From Streptomyces hayashii (lineage in GTDB: Bacteria > Actinomycetota > Actinomycetes > Streptomycetales > Streptomycetaceae): a DNA stretch of 63,867 nt. Below the pieces are notes generated by a model. It did not search any database. It was not told the DNA's origin and worked only from the letters and a program-made list of their open reading frames with translations. Every line of letters starts with the position of its first letter. The first letter of the stretch is position 1. A program made the translations under genes and the position numbers. The stretch lies in assembly GCF_024539815.1 (NCBI RefSeq), contig NZ_JAHHIU010000100.1:1-63867 (forward strand). Reading direction: 5' to 3'. Positions 42,940-52,074 of the stretch are shown in pieces.

Positions 42940-45900
42940 ATGGAGATGTGTGTGCATCCGATCGAGGATGAGAACGTACAGCAGGCAGCGGCTACCGCCG
43001 AGCAGGAACTGAACGCGATCTGGCGGGACGTGCTGTCCCTGGAGCTGATCGACAGGGACGACAGCTTCTTCGAGCTGGGGGGCGACTCCCTGCTGGCCGC
43101 TCGGATCGTCACCCTCGTCCGGGAACGGATCGGCGTCGACCTCCCGGTGCGTGACATCTTCGTCCATCCCACACTGCGTGAGCTCGCGGAAGCGGTCCGG
43201 CGGGGTCCGGCCGCGGCCGGCCCCCGGGACGCGGTGCCGGCGAACCGACCGGAACCGGACTCGGCGGACGGCTCCTCGTCAGGCGGTCCCGCGCCGGACC
43301 GTCCCTCGGCCGACGGTCCCCCGCCGGGACGCCCTTCCGCGGACGCGCCCGTGTCGGTCAACGAGGAACAGATGTGGTTCCTGCACCGGCTCTCCGCCCA
43401 GGACCCCGTGTACAACAGCTCCCGGACCGTCCGGGTGCGTGGCGAACTCGATCTCGACCTGCTGGAGCAGGCGTTGACCGAGGTGCACGCCCGGCACGAG
43501 ATCCTGCGCACCACGTATCGGGAGGAGCTCGGCAGACCCACGCCCGTCGTCCGTCCGCCCGGCCCGGTGAAGGTCGGCCGGGTGGACCTGTCCGGCCTGC
43601 CCGCGGTCGAGCAGGAGGCGGAACTGAAGCGGCTGACCGGGGAGGAGCTCGCCCGGCCGTTCGTGCTCTCGGAACTCCCGCTGGAACGGTGGACGGCCTT
43701 CACCCTGGGCCCGCAGGACCACGAACTGCTCGCCACGGCCCACCACATCGTGCACGACAGCTGGTCGTTCTCCCTGCTGCTCCGGCAGGTCGAGGAGCTC
43801 TACAACGCCCGGCTGCGCGGTGAGCGGCCCCGGGCCGAGGTCCCTGCCCCCTCCTACCGGGCGTACGCCCGAAGCCAGCGGCAGGCGCTGGATTCGCCCG
43901 CCATGCGCGAGCACCAGGCCTACTGGCGTGACCAGTTGGCAGGCGTGTCCGGGCTGCTCGGCCTGCCGACGGACAGACCCCGGCCGGCCGTGCGGTCGCA
44001 CAGCGGCGGCCGGGTGGCGAGCGAGGTGCCGGCCGCACTGATGCCCGCCCTGGACTCGGTCTGCCGCGCGCAGGGCGTCAGCAGCTTCATGGTGCTGTTC
44101 GCGTGCTTCGCCGGGATCCTCCACCGCTACAGCGGCGACACCGACCTCTGCGTCGGCAGTCCGTTCGCCAACCGGGGCACCCGGGAAGAACAGGAACTGG
44201 TCGGCCTGGTCATGAACACGGCCGCCCTGCGGGCCCGGTTCTCCGAGGACACGACCTTCGAGGCGCTGCTCCGGCAGGCGCGGGAGACCGTGCTGGACGC
44301 CGCGGCCCACCAGGCCTGCCCGCTCCCTGTCCTCATCGACGACCTGGGCATCTCCCGGACGGCGGCCCACACGCCGCTGTTCCAGAGCATGATCACCGTT
44401 CACGACGACAGCACTCGGGGACCGCGGTTCGGCGACGCCGAGTCGGTCATCGCCGAACCGTTCAACGGGACGTCGAAGTCCGACCTCGGCCTCATCGTCG
44501 CCCCCCGCGCCCGGACCCGCGGCGACGGCGCCACGGCGAACGGCCCGCAGGCCGACGGCATCACGCTGATCTGGGAGTACAACGCCGACCTGTTCGACGC
44601 CGCGACCGTCGAGGGCATGGCCGCGGCCTTCCTCCGGATGCTGGCCCACGCCCTGGCCGAACCCGGGACCCCGGTGAGCCGGCTCCGGCTGGCCGACGAC
44701 GAGGGCGTGCGGCGGATCCTTCACGAGTGGAGCGCCCCCTCGGCCCCGGGCGACGACCCGCACGGCGAGGTGTTCCTGCCGGTCCACCGCCGCGTCGAGC
44801 TGCGCGCCCGGACACATCCCGGCAAGGCCGCGCTCGTCCAGGCGGACCGCTCGGTGACCTACGGCGAGCTGGAGCGGCACGCCGGCCTCCTCGCCGCCCG
44901 GCTGCGACAGGCCGGGGCGCGCGCCGGAACCGTCGTCGGCATCCGTCTGCCTCCGGGACCCGACCTGGTGATCTCCGAGCTGGCGGTCCTCAAGACCGGA
45001 GCCGCGTTCCTGCCGATCGACCCCGGGCATCCGCGGGCTCGCGCGGAGGCGATGGCCGAGGACGCCGACGTCGTCGTGGTGATCACCGACGACGAGGGGC
45101 GGACCCGGCTCCCGGGCCTGACCTGTCCGACGGTCCGCCCGGCCGACGGGGACGACACGGCCGTCGAACCCCTCCCGGACGCGGCGGACGTCCGCGCCGA
45201 CGACGTCGCGTACATCATGTTCACCTCCGGCTCGACCGGACGGCCCAAGGGCGTCGAAGTCCCGCATCGCGGGCTGAGCAACCTCGTCTCCTGGTATGTA
45301 CGCGAGCACGGCCTCAGCGAGGACGACAACGCGACCTGTGCCTTCTCCCCCGGGTTCGACGCCACCCAACTGGAGATCTGGCCGTCCCTGGCGGTCGGCG
45401 CCACCCTGCATTTCCCGGACCGGGCCGTGCTGCTCGTGGCAGCCGACTACCAGAGGTGGATGGCGGAGCGCTCCATCACCCTCACCACGCTGCCGGTCAC
45501 GCTGGCCACGCCGCTGCTGGGCCGGCCCTGGGACCCCGGCACCACGTTGCGGCTGATGGTCACCGGCGGTGAGCGGTTGACCGCCCGTCCGCGTCCCGGA
45601 ACCCCGTTCCGTCTGATCAACGTCTACGGCCCCACCGAGACGACCGTGCTCACCACCACCGCGACGGTCGCGGCGGAGGGCGAGGCACACGGCGAGCCGT
45701 CGATCGGCCGCCCCATCGACGGCGTCGCCGTCTACGTCCTGGACACGGGGCGCCGACCGGTGCCCGCCGGGGTCGTCGGCGAACTCCACATCGGCGGCCG
45801 CGGCGTGGCCCGCGGCTACCTGGGACGCCCGGAACTGACCGGGGAACGCTTCACGCCGGACCCGTTCTCGTCCGTCCCCGGTGCGCGCATGTACCGGACC

Positions 45901-48900
45901 GGGGACCTGGCCAGGTTCCGTGCCGACGGCGAGATCGAGTTCATCGGGCGGCTCGACGAACAGGTGAAGGTACGGGGGTACCGGATCGAGCTCGGTGAGA
46001 TCGCCTCCGTGCTGCGCGCCCACGACCTGGTGCGCGACACGCACGTGGCGGTGCGTACTCCCCAGGCGCCGCCCTCGTCGGCCGGATCGGCCGGATCGGC
46101 CGGATCGGCCGGTCACCAGCTGGTCGCCTACGTGGTCCCGCAGAACGCGGGGACCGGACTCGACCGCGACCTGTTGCGCCGGCACGCGGCCCGGAGTCTG
46201 CCGGAGTACATGGTGCCCACCTGGTTCGTGGTGGTGCCCGAGCTGCCGCTCACCCTCAACGGCAAGGTCGACATCGCGAGGCTGCCGGAACCCGGCGGAC
46301 AGCCGGCCGCCCCGGCGGCAGGGCTGCCCGCCGACACCCTCGAACGCGATATCGCCGCCCTCTGGTGCGACGTCCTTCAGCTGTCCGGGGTCGGTCTTGA
46401 GGAGAACTTCTTCGACCTGGGCGGGCACTCCCTGTTGCTCGCCCAGGTACACCACCGCCTGGAGGCAGAACTCGGGGTGGCGGTGCCGCTGATGACCCTG
46501 TTCGAGTTCCCGACGGTGTCTTCCCTCGCCGCCCACCTCAGCGGCGCACCGGCCGCGGCACCGCGCGCCGAGGCCCGTGACAGGGACGAGCGCGCGCCGA
46601 GCGCGGCGGAGCAGATCGCCGTGGTCGGCATGGCCGGACGGTTCCCCGGCGCCGCCGACGTCGACGCGTTCTGGGAGAACCTCCGCGCGGGCGTCGAGTC
46701 CATCACCCCGCTGGGCCCGGTCGGCCCCGACGGAGAGGGACTGACCGCCTTCGGACTGCTGGAGTCCGCCGCGGAGTTCGACGCCGAGTTCTTCGGCTAC
46801 TCGCCGCGCGACGCGCTCCTCATCGATCCGCAGCAGCGGGTCTTCCTGGAGGTCGTGCACAGCGCGCTGGAGGACGCCGGACTGGTCCCGCGCGCGGACG
46901 GTCCGTCCTTCGGCATCTTCGCCGGCGGCAGCATGACCACCTACTACTCCGTGCTGCGCGCCCAGCGCGCCCTGCTGCCGTTCGCCGACGACTGGGAGTT
47001 CCGGCTCGCCGCGGGGGCCGACCACCTGACCACGCGGCCCGCCCACAAGCTCGGGCTCAGCGGCCCCGCGGTCACGGTCGCCACCGCCTGCTCCACCTCG
47101 CTGACCGCCGTCCACCTCGCTGCCCAGGCCCTCAAGTCCGGCGACTGCGACGTGGCCGTCGCCGGCGGAGCGGGCATCCGGCTGCCGCTGCTGCCGGTGC
47201 GCTACAGCGAGGGCGGACCGTTCGCGCAGGAGGGACACGTCCGGGCCTTCGACGCCGACGCCTCGGGGATCGTGGGAGGCAGCGCCGCCGCCGTGGTGGT
47301 CCTCAAACGGCTGTCGGACGCGCAGGCCGCCGGCGACCACATCCACGCCGTGATACGCGGCTCGGCCATCAACAACGACGCCGGAGCGAAGATCGGCTTC
47401 ACCGCGCCGAGCATCGAGGGTCAGGCCCGGGTCGTGCGGGCCGCGCACCTGGCGGCGGGCATCGAGCCGGACTCGGTCGGCTACGTAGAGACCCACGGCA
47501 CCGGCACGCCCCTGGGCGACCCGATCGAGGTGGCGGGGCTCACCCGGGCCTTCCGGGCCGGCACCGACAAGCGGGGGTTCTGCTACATCGGCTCGGTCAA
47601 GACGAACATCGGGCACACGGACTCGGCCGCCGGCGTCGTCGGGTTCATCAAAGCCGTCCTCGCCGTGGAGAGGGGGGAGATCCCGCCCAGCCTCAACTTC
47701 GAGAAACCGAACCCGCAGATCGACTTCGACTCCAGCCCGTTCGTGGTCAACACGGAGCTGCGCGAGTGGAAGGCGTCCGAGGGCGTCCGGCGGGCCGGGG
47801 TCACCGCGCTGGGCATCGGCGGCACCAACGTGCACGTCGTGCTGGACGAACCGCCCGCGGCACCGTCACCCGCCCCGGCCGTGCCCGAGATGCTGCCGCT
47901 GTCCGCCCGGTCCGAGGCCGCCCTGGAGGACCTGACGACGGCAACCGCCGAGCGGCTGGCCGCCGCCTCGGAGCTGCCGGTGTCCGACGTGGCGGCCACC
48001 CTCCAGCAGGGCCGTCGCGCCTATCCGCACCGCCGCTTCGTGGTCGCCGGGGACACCGCCGACGCCGCACGGACCCTCGCGGCACGCACACCGCGGCGGG
48101 TGCTGACCGCGTCGGCGGCGCCCAGGGAACGCCCGGTGGCCTTCATGTTCCCGGGGCAGGGAGGCCAGCACATCGGCATGGCCCGCGACCTCTACGAGCA
48201 CCAGCCCGAGTTCCGGCGCCACGTCGACGAGGCCTGCGAGGCCGCCCTCGGCCGACTGGGCCTGGACCTGCGCGCCCTCATCCATCCCGACACACATGAC
48301 GCGGACTCCGTGACGGAGGCGGAGCGGCGGATCAACTCGATCACGGTCGCGCAGCCGGCGGTGTTCGTCATCGAGTACGCGCTGGCCCGGCTCTGGCGCC
48401 ACTGGGGCATCGAACCCGGAGCGGTCGTGGGCCACAGTCTGGGCGCGTACGCGGCCGCGTGCGCCGCCGGGGTGTTCTCCCTGGAGGACGGCGTCGGTCT
48501 GGTCGGCATGCGGGGGCGGCTGCTGCAGACCGTGCAGCCCGGCGCCATGCTGGCCGTCCGGCGGCCGGAACGAGAGATACTGCCGCTGCTCCCGGACACC
48601 GTCACGGTCGCGGCGGTGAACGGTCCCGGACAGGTGACCGTGTCCGGACGCGAGGCCGACATCGACGCGTTCGCCCAGGTCCTGACGGACCGGGGGTTCG
48701 ACTTCCGCAAGCTGCGCATCTCGGGCGCGGGCCACTCGCCGCTGGTGGAGTCGATCCTCGACGAGTTCCACACGACGGTCGCCGGAATCCGTCTCGCCGA
48801 GCCCACGGTTCCCTACGTCTCCGACATGACGGGCACCTGGGCGGAGCCCGGACAGCTGACCGATCCGTCGTACTGGACGGCTCACATGCGCCGGGCGGTC

Positions 48901-49608
48901 CGCTTCGGGGACGCCGTGTCCACGCTCCTGGCGGACCCCGACCGCATCCTGCTGGAGGTGGGTCCCGGCATGACCCTGACCACCCTGTCCCGGCAGCACC
49001 CCGAGCTGACCGAGCATCAGCTCGTCGTGCAGTCCCAGCCGCATCCCACCGACCCCAGCTCCTCACTGGCCGTCGCGCTGGAGGCGCTCGGCAGGCTCTG
49101 GCTGACCGGCGCCCCGGTCGACTGGGACCGGGTGCGGCAGGCACGGCCGGGACGGCGGGTCAAACTGCCCGGGCATCCGCTGTACCGGCGGCACTACCTG
49201 GTGGAACCGCCCGAGTCCGAGGCTCCGGCCACGGCCGGTCCGGCCGGCGCAGCCAGGTCGACGCCCGACGCGTGGATGGGCCGCGCGCCCCGGCCCGAGG
49301 ACAGCGGCGAAACCGCCCAGGGCACGCGGTACGGGGGGACCGGCGCCCCGGACGACGGGGCCGAGGACGGCACGCCGACCGCACTGCGCATCACGCGGAC
49401 CTTCCAGGAACTGCTCGGACTCGACGAGATCGAACCGACCGACAGTCTCTTCGAACTCGGCGGCGACTCGGTCCTGGCCACCCGGCTGGCCGCCTGGTTG
49501 CGGAACACCTTCCAGATCCCCCTGGAGACCCGCGAGGTCTTCGTCCACCCCACCGTCGCAGCCCTGGCCGAACTGACGGACCGACGCATCGCGGAGAGTG
49601 ATCGATGA
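42940..49608 (+). CDS. Hybrid NRPS-PKS: carrier-C-A-carrier-KS-AT-carrier
   Basis: This 2222-residue protein is the core of the cluster. Domains: carrier 1 (LGGDS, Ser50); condensation 138-575 (HHIVHDS at 268, with Ser where Gly is usual); adenylation 615-1115 (FTSGSTGRPKG near 760, YGPTET, end NGKVDIARL); carrier 2 (LGGHS, Ser1164). Next come ketosynthase 1224-1640 (Cys1384 in ACSTS, His1519 in ETHGTGT, His1559 in NIGH, all intact), acyltransferase 1730-2030 (GHSLG Ser1833; GAGH at 1929-1932), and carrier 3 (LGGDS, Ser2177). There is no ketoreductase, methyltransferase or built-in thioesterase. By eye the A-domain pocket reads D-A-L-T-V-G-V-V-L-K, suggesting a neutral hydrophobic amino acid. 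It should join an acyl group on carrier 1 to this amino acid and extend once with an alkylmalonyl unit, leaving a beta-keto thioester. The start may be 42940, 42946 or GTG 42952. It overlaps the thioesterase gene (ATGA). Confidence 0.95.
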   Translation: MEMCVHPIEDENVQQAAATAEQELNAIWRDVLSLELIDRDDSFFELGGDSLLAARIVTLVRERIGVDLPVRDIFVHPTLRELAEAVRRGPAAAGPRDAVPANRPEPDSADGSSSGGPAPDRPSADGPPPGRPSADAPVSVNEEQMWFLHRLSAQDPVYNSSRTVRVRGELDLDLLEQALTEVHARHEILRTTYREELGRPTPVVRPPGPVKVGRVDLSGLPAVEQEAELKRLTGEELARPFVLSELPLERWTAFTLGPQDHELLATAHHIVHDSWSFSLLLRQVEELYNARLRGERPRAEVPAPSYRAYARSQRQALDSPAMREHQAYWRDQLAGVSGLLGLPTDRPRPAVRSHSGGRVASEVPAALMPALDSVCRAQGVSSFMVLFACFAGILHRYSGDTDLCVGSPFANRGTREEQELVGLVMNTAALRARFSEDTTFEALLRQARETVLDAAAHQACPLPVLIDDLGISRTAAHTPLFQSMITVHDDSTRGPRFGDAESVIAEPFNGTSKSDLGLIVAPRARTRGDGATANGPQADGITLIWEYNADLFDAATVEGMAAAFLRMLAHALAEPGTPVSRLRLADDEGVRRILHEWSAPSAPGDDPHGEVFLPVHRRVELRARTHPGKAALVQADRSVTYGELERHAGLLAARLRQAGARAGTVVGIRLPPGPDLVISELAVLKTGAAFLPIDPGHPRARAEAMAEDADVVVVITDDEGRTRLPGLTCPTVRPADGDDTAVEPLPDAADVRADDVAYIMFTSGSTGRPKGVEVPHRGLSNLVSWYVREHGLSEDDNATCAFSPGFDATQLEIWPSLAVGATLHFPDRAVLLVAADYQRWMAERSITLTTLPVTLATPLLGRPWDPGTTLRLMVTGGERLTARPRPGTPFRLINVYGPTETTVLTTTATVAAEGEAHGEPSIGRPIDGVAVYVLDTGRRPVPAGVVGELHIGGRGVARGYLGRPELTGERFTPDPFSSVPGARMYRTGDLARFRADGEIEFIGRLDEQVKVRGYRIELGEIASVLRAHDLVRDTHVAVRTPQAPPSSAGSAGSAGSAGHQLVAYVVPQNAGTGLDRDLLRRHAARSLPEYMVPTWFVVVPELPLTLNGKVDIARLPEPGGQPAAPAAGLPADTLERDIAALWCDVLQLSGVGLEENFFDLGGHSLLLAQVHHRLEAELGVAVPLMTLFEFPTVSSLAAHLSGAPAAAPRAEARDRDERAPSAAEQIAVVGMAGRFPGAADVDAFWENLRAGVESITPLGPVGPDGEGLTAFGLLESAAEFDAEFFGYSPRDALLIDPQQRVFLEVVHSALEDAGLVPRADGPSFGIFAGGSMTTYYSVLRAQRALLPFADDWEFRLAAGADHLTTRPAHKLGLSGPAVTVATACSTSLTAVHLAAQALKSGDCDVAVAGGAGIRLPLLPVRYSEGGPFAQEGHVRAFDADASGIVGGSAAAVVVLKRLSDAQAAGDHIHAVIRGSAINNDAGAKIGFTAPSIEGQARVVRAAHLAAGIEPDSVGYVETHGTGTPLGDPIEVAGLTRAFRAGTDKRGFCYIGSVKTNIGHTDSAAGVVGFIKAVLAVERGEIPPSLNFEKPNPQIDFDSSPFVVNTELREWKASEGVRRAGVTALGIGGTNVHVVLDEPPAAPSPAPAVPEMLPLSARSEAALEDLTTATAERLAAASELPVSDVAATLQQGRRAYPHRRFVVAGDTADAARTLAARTPRRVLTASAAPRERPVAFMFPGQGGQHIGMARDLYEHQPEFRRHVDEACEAALGRLGLDLRALIHPDTHDADSVTEAERRINSITVAQPAVFVIEYALARLWRHWGIEPGAVVGHSLGAYAAACAAGVFSLEDGVGLVGMRGRLLQTVQPGAMLAVRRPEREILPLLPDTVTVAAVNGPGQVTVSGREADIDAFAQVLTDRGFDFRKLRISGAGHSPLVESILDEFHTTVAGIRLAEPTVPYVSDMTGTWAEPGQLTDPSYWTAHMRRAVRFGDAVSTLLADPDRILLEVGPGMTLTTLSRQHPELTEHQLVVQSQPHPTDPSSSLAVALEALGRLWLTGAPVDWDRVRQARPGRRVKLPGHPLYRRHYLVEPPESEAPATAGPAGAARSTPDAWMGRAPRPEDSGETAQGTRYGGTGAPDDGAEDGTPTALRITRTFQELLGLDEIEPTDSLFELGGDSVLATRLAAWLRNTFQIPLETREVFVHPTVAALAELTDRRIAESDR
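46078..46113 (+). repeat. Short in-frame repeats in the NRPS-PKS gene
   Basis: About four copies of the 9-base unit GCCGGATCG encode an SAG-repeat linker inside the C-terminal part of the A domain, a place where variation is tolerated. It is a replication-slippage type repeat that may differ between strains. Confidence 0.7.
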
Positions 49609-50333
49609 TGGCTGACCGCTCGCCCTGGCTGGTCTGCCGGCGCAAACGACCGGAAGCGCGGCTGCGCCTGTACTGCTTCCCGCACAGCGGTGGTTCGCCC
49701 GGCGAGTACGTGCGCTGGGCGGAGGACCTGCCCGACGTGGAGGTGTGGGGCATCCAGTCCCCCGGCCGCGGTTCGCGGATCACGGAGGCGCCGGTCACCT
49801 CGATCCAGGAGTTCACCGACGGGCTCCTGAAAAGCACCGAGTTCGTCGCCCCCTTCGTGTTCTTCGGGCACAGCCTGGGCGGTCTGACCTCCTTCGAGAC
49901 GGCCCGGGCCCTGCGTGCCGCCGGCCGGCCGCTGCCCGAGCGGCTGGTGGTGTCCGCCTACCCGCCGCCGCACGTGTCCCATCCGCGCAGCCCGCTGCAC
50001 ACCCTGGGCGACGACGAACTCCTGGCCGCGATCGACGAGCGCTACGGCGGCCTGCCCGACGCACTGCGCCAGGATCCGGAGCTGGCCCGGCTCGTCGTAC
50101 CGGGCTACCGCGCGGACTTCACCGTCTTCGAGACCTACGAGCACGATCCCCAGCCGCCCCTCGACATCCCCCTGTCCGTGCTGGGCGGAGAGGACGACCT
50201 CGCGACCCCGCTGCTGCCCGAGTGGCGTCGGCACACCAGCACGGACTGCGCCGTGGAGCTGCTCCCGGGCGGACATTTCTATCTGCGGGAACGGCCGCAG
50301 GAGTTCATGAACATGCTGCGGAGGCTGATATGA
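49605..50333 (+). CDS. Stand-alone (type II-like) thioesterase
   Basis: This 242-residue alpha/beta hydrolase has LYCFPHSGGSPGEY (oxyanion region), FFGHSLGG with the nucleophile Ser90, an Asp in GGEDDLATP and the catalytic His in LPGGHFYL. This is the standard type II thioesterase form. Such enzymes usually clear stalled carriers. As the megasynthase has no releasing domain, this one may also release the beta-keto acid product. It is translationally coupled to the synthase upstream and the flavoenzyme downstream. Confidence 0.93.
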   Translation: MMADRSPWLVCRRKRPEARLRLYCFPHSGGSPGEYVRWAEDLPDVEVWGIQSPGRGSRITEAPVTSIQEFTDGLLKSTEFVAPFVFFGHSLGGLTSFETARALRAAGRPLPERLVVSAYPPPHVSHPRSPLHTLGDDELLAAIDERYGGLPDALRQDPELARLVVPGYRADFTVFETYEHDPQPPLDIPLSVLGGEDDLATPLLPEWRRHTSTDCAVELLPGGHFYLRERPQEFMNMLRRLI

Positions 50334-51997
50334 CGTCGAACATCTTGCGGGAGATCATCCACGGCCGGCTTCCCTGGGAGGAGCTGCGTTCCGTCCCCCG
50401 GCAGCCCGCCGAGGACAGACAGGCCTCCGACGAGGCGATGGCCGTGCTGGAGAAGGTGCTGGACGAACACCTCGACGCACTCGCCCTCGACAGCGGCGGC
50501 CGGCTCCCCGACGGCCTGGTCCGCGGGCTCACCGACGCCGGATTCCTGGCCATGTCGCTGGACCGCGAGGACGGCGGCCTCGGCCTGTCCGAGTACGGCG
50601 CGTTCCGGGTCTACGAGGCGGCCGCGCACCGCTCGCCCGCCGTCGGCATGCTGCTGTCGGCGCACAACTCGATGGGACCCGGCACCTATCTGCGCGCCCT
50701 GCCCGAGGGCCCGTTGCGCGATCTCCTGGCCGAGCACCTGGCCGCCGGCTCACTGTCCGCGATCGCCAGCACCGAACCCGAGGGCGCCGCGAACTCGGAC
50801 CGGTCCACGACCGCGCGCCTCACCGAGGACGGCAGCGGCTATCTGCTGAACGGCGAGAAGGTGTTCATCAGCAACGGTTCCCTCGCGCGGCTCATCGCCG
50901 TGACCGCGACCGTCGAGGACAGCGGCGGTCAGGTCGGCCTCTTCTTCGTCGAGGCGCCCGCGTCCGGTTTCGAAGTGGTCGCCGAACACGAGTACATGGG
51001 GCTGCGTGGGGCGCCCTCGGCCCATCTGCGGATGACCGACGTGTTCGTCCCCGTGGGCCACACGGTGTCCGCGCACGCGGAGTGGCGCAGCGCGTCCCCC
51101 TTCGCGGAACTGCACACCCTCGCCCGGATCTACCTGATCAGCTCCCCCTCGATGGCCATCGCCCGGCGGTGCCTCGACGGGTCCCGGTCCTTCGTCGCCG
51201 GACGCCGTGTCGACGGACGGCCCCTGGCCGAGTACGAGGCCGTGCAACGGATGATCGCCGCGTCGGCCGCGGACGTCTTCGCGATGGACAGCGCGGTACG
51301 CCGGGCGCTGATCGGCACCGACGCCGCCGAGTCCCAGTGGGAACGCGACGCGCTGAAGAACATCACCTCCCTGACCGCGTGGCGCGTCGCGGACCGGGCG
51401 GTGTCGCTGATGGCCGCCCAGGGCTTCGAGACCGCGCGCAGCAAGGCGGCACGCGGTGTCACGGCCTTCCCCGCGGAGCAGGCCCAGCGGGATCTGCGTG
51501 GGCTGAGGGTCGGCGGCGGCGTGGACTTCAACCTCGACCGCGTCCTGGCCGCGCGCATGCTCGCCACGTACTACCGAGGCGCCCCGCAGCCGCGCAGCGA
51601 ACAGCCGGCGGCCGCCGCCGTCGACACGGGCGCTCTCTCCGAATCCAACCAGGGGCATCTGACGGCCCTCTTCCAGGAGGTACGACGGCTCGGAGAGGTC
51701 TGCGCCGACCTCACCGGCAGTGCGCCGGCCCCCGAGCTGCTCCTGCGCCAGGAGACGCTGATCGCCGTCAACCGCATCGCCACCGAAGTGTTCACGATGG
51801 CCGTGGTGCTTGCCCGCGCCGCGTGGAGCGATCACGAGGAGCCGCACGCCCAGGACCTGGCCGCGGTCTACTGCCATGGCTCCCGAGGCCGGTTGACGAG
51901 CCTGTGGGAGCAGGTCTCGCAGCCGCTTCCGGACGTCTACCGACGGCTGTCCCAGGCCTGGATGACCGAGGAATCGACGGACCTCCTCGCCCCCTGA
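50330..51997 (+). CDS. Acyl-CoA-dehydrogenase-fold flavoenzyme without canonical Glu
   Basis: This 555-residue protein is about 160 residues longer than ordinary acyl-CoA dehydrogenases. The ACAD core includes SAIASTEPEGAANSD (FAD/substrate site), LNGEKVFISNGS, and a helical C-terminal domain. At the place of the usual EGT catalytic motif it reads RDLRGLRVGGGVDF, so the Glu is replaced by Gly, and I see no Glu at the alternative helix-G site. The extra C-terminal ~130 residues are helical. It is coupled to the thioesterase gene (ATGA). A comparable ACAD-fold enzyme (EpnF/EpxF) makes the warhead of epoxyketone proteasome inhibitors by decarboxylation, desaturation and oxygenation of a beta-keto acid. 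The same kind of role is inferred here, not shown. Confidence 0.82.
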   Translation: MTSNILREIIHGRLPWEELRSVPRQPAEDRQASDEAMAVLEKVLDEHLDALALDSGGRLPDGLVRGLTDAGFLAMSLDREDGGLGLSEYGAFRVYEAAAHRSPAVGMLLSAHNSMGPGTYLRALPEGPLRDLLAEHLAAGSLSAIASTEPEGAANSDRSTTARLTEDGSGYLLNGEKVFISNGSLARLIAVTATVEDSGGQVGLFFVEAPASGFEVVAEHEYMGLRGAPSAHLRMTDVFVPVGHTVSAHAEWRSASPFAELHTLARIYLISSPSMAIARRCLDGSRSFVAGRRVDGRPLAEYEAVQRMIAASAADVFAMDSAVRRALIGTDAAESQWERDALKNITSLTAWRVADRAVSLMAAQGFETARSKAARGVTAFPAEQAQRDLRGLRVGGGVDFNLDRVLAARMLATYYRGAPQPRSEQPAAAAVDTGALSESNQGHLTALFQEVRRLGEVCADLTGSAPAPELLLRQETLIAVNRIATEVFTMAVVLARAAWSDHEEPHAQDLAAVYCHGSRGRLTSLWEQVSQPLPDVYRRLSQAWMTEESTDLLAP

Positions 51998-52074
51998 CCG
52001 ACGCCCTCCGCCCCCTGACCGACGTTCTTCGGTCCCTGCGAAGGGACCGTTCGACTCTCTCGTAAAGGACGCAG

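Noticed and set aside
43279..47835. 1518-codon open frame antisense to the NRPS-PKS gene
   Set aside because: Long antisense frames are normal in high-GC genes. The translation is low in complexity and has no domain, while the sense strand carries intact NRPS and PKS motifs.
42940..51997. Straight assignment as an eponemycin/epoxomicin-type epoxyketone cluster
   Set aside because: Those PKS modules carry a C-methyltransferase and several NRPS modules; here there is one NRPS module, no methyltransferase, a CCR and a homologation cassette. Only the warhead logic may be shared.
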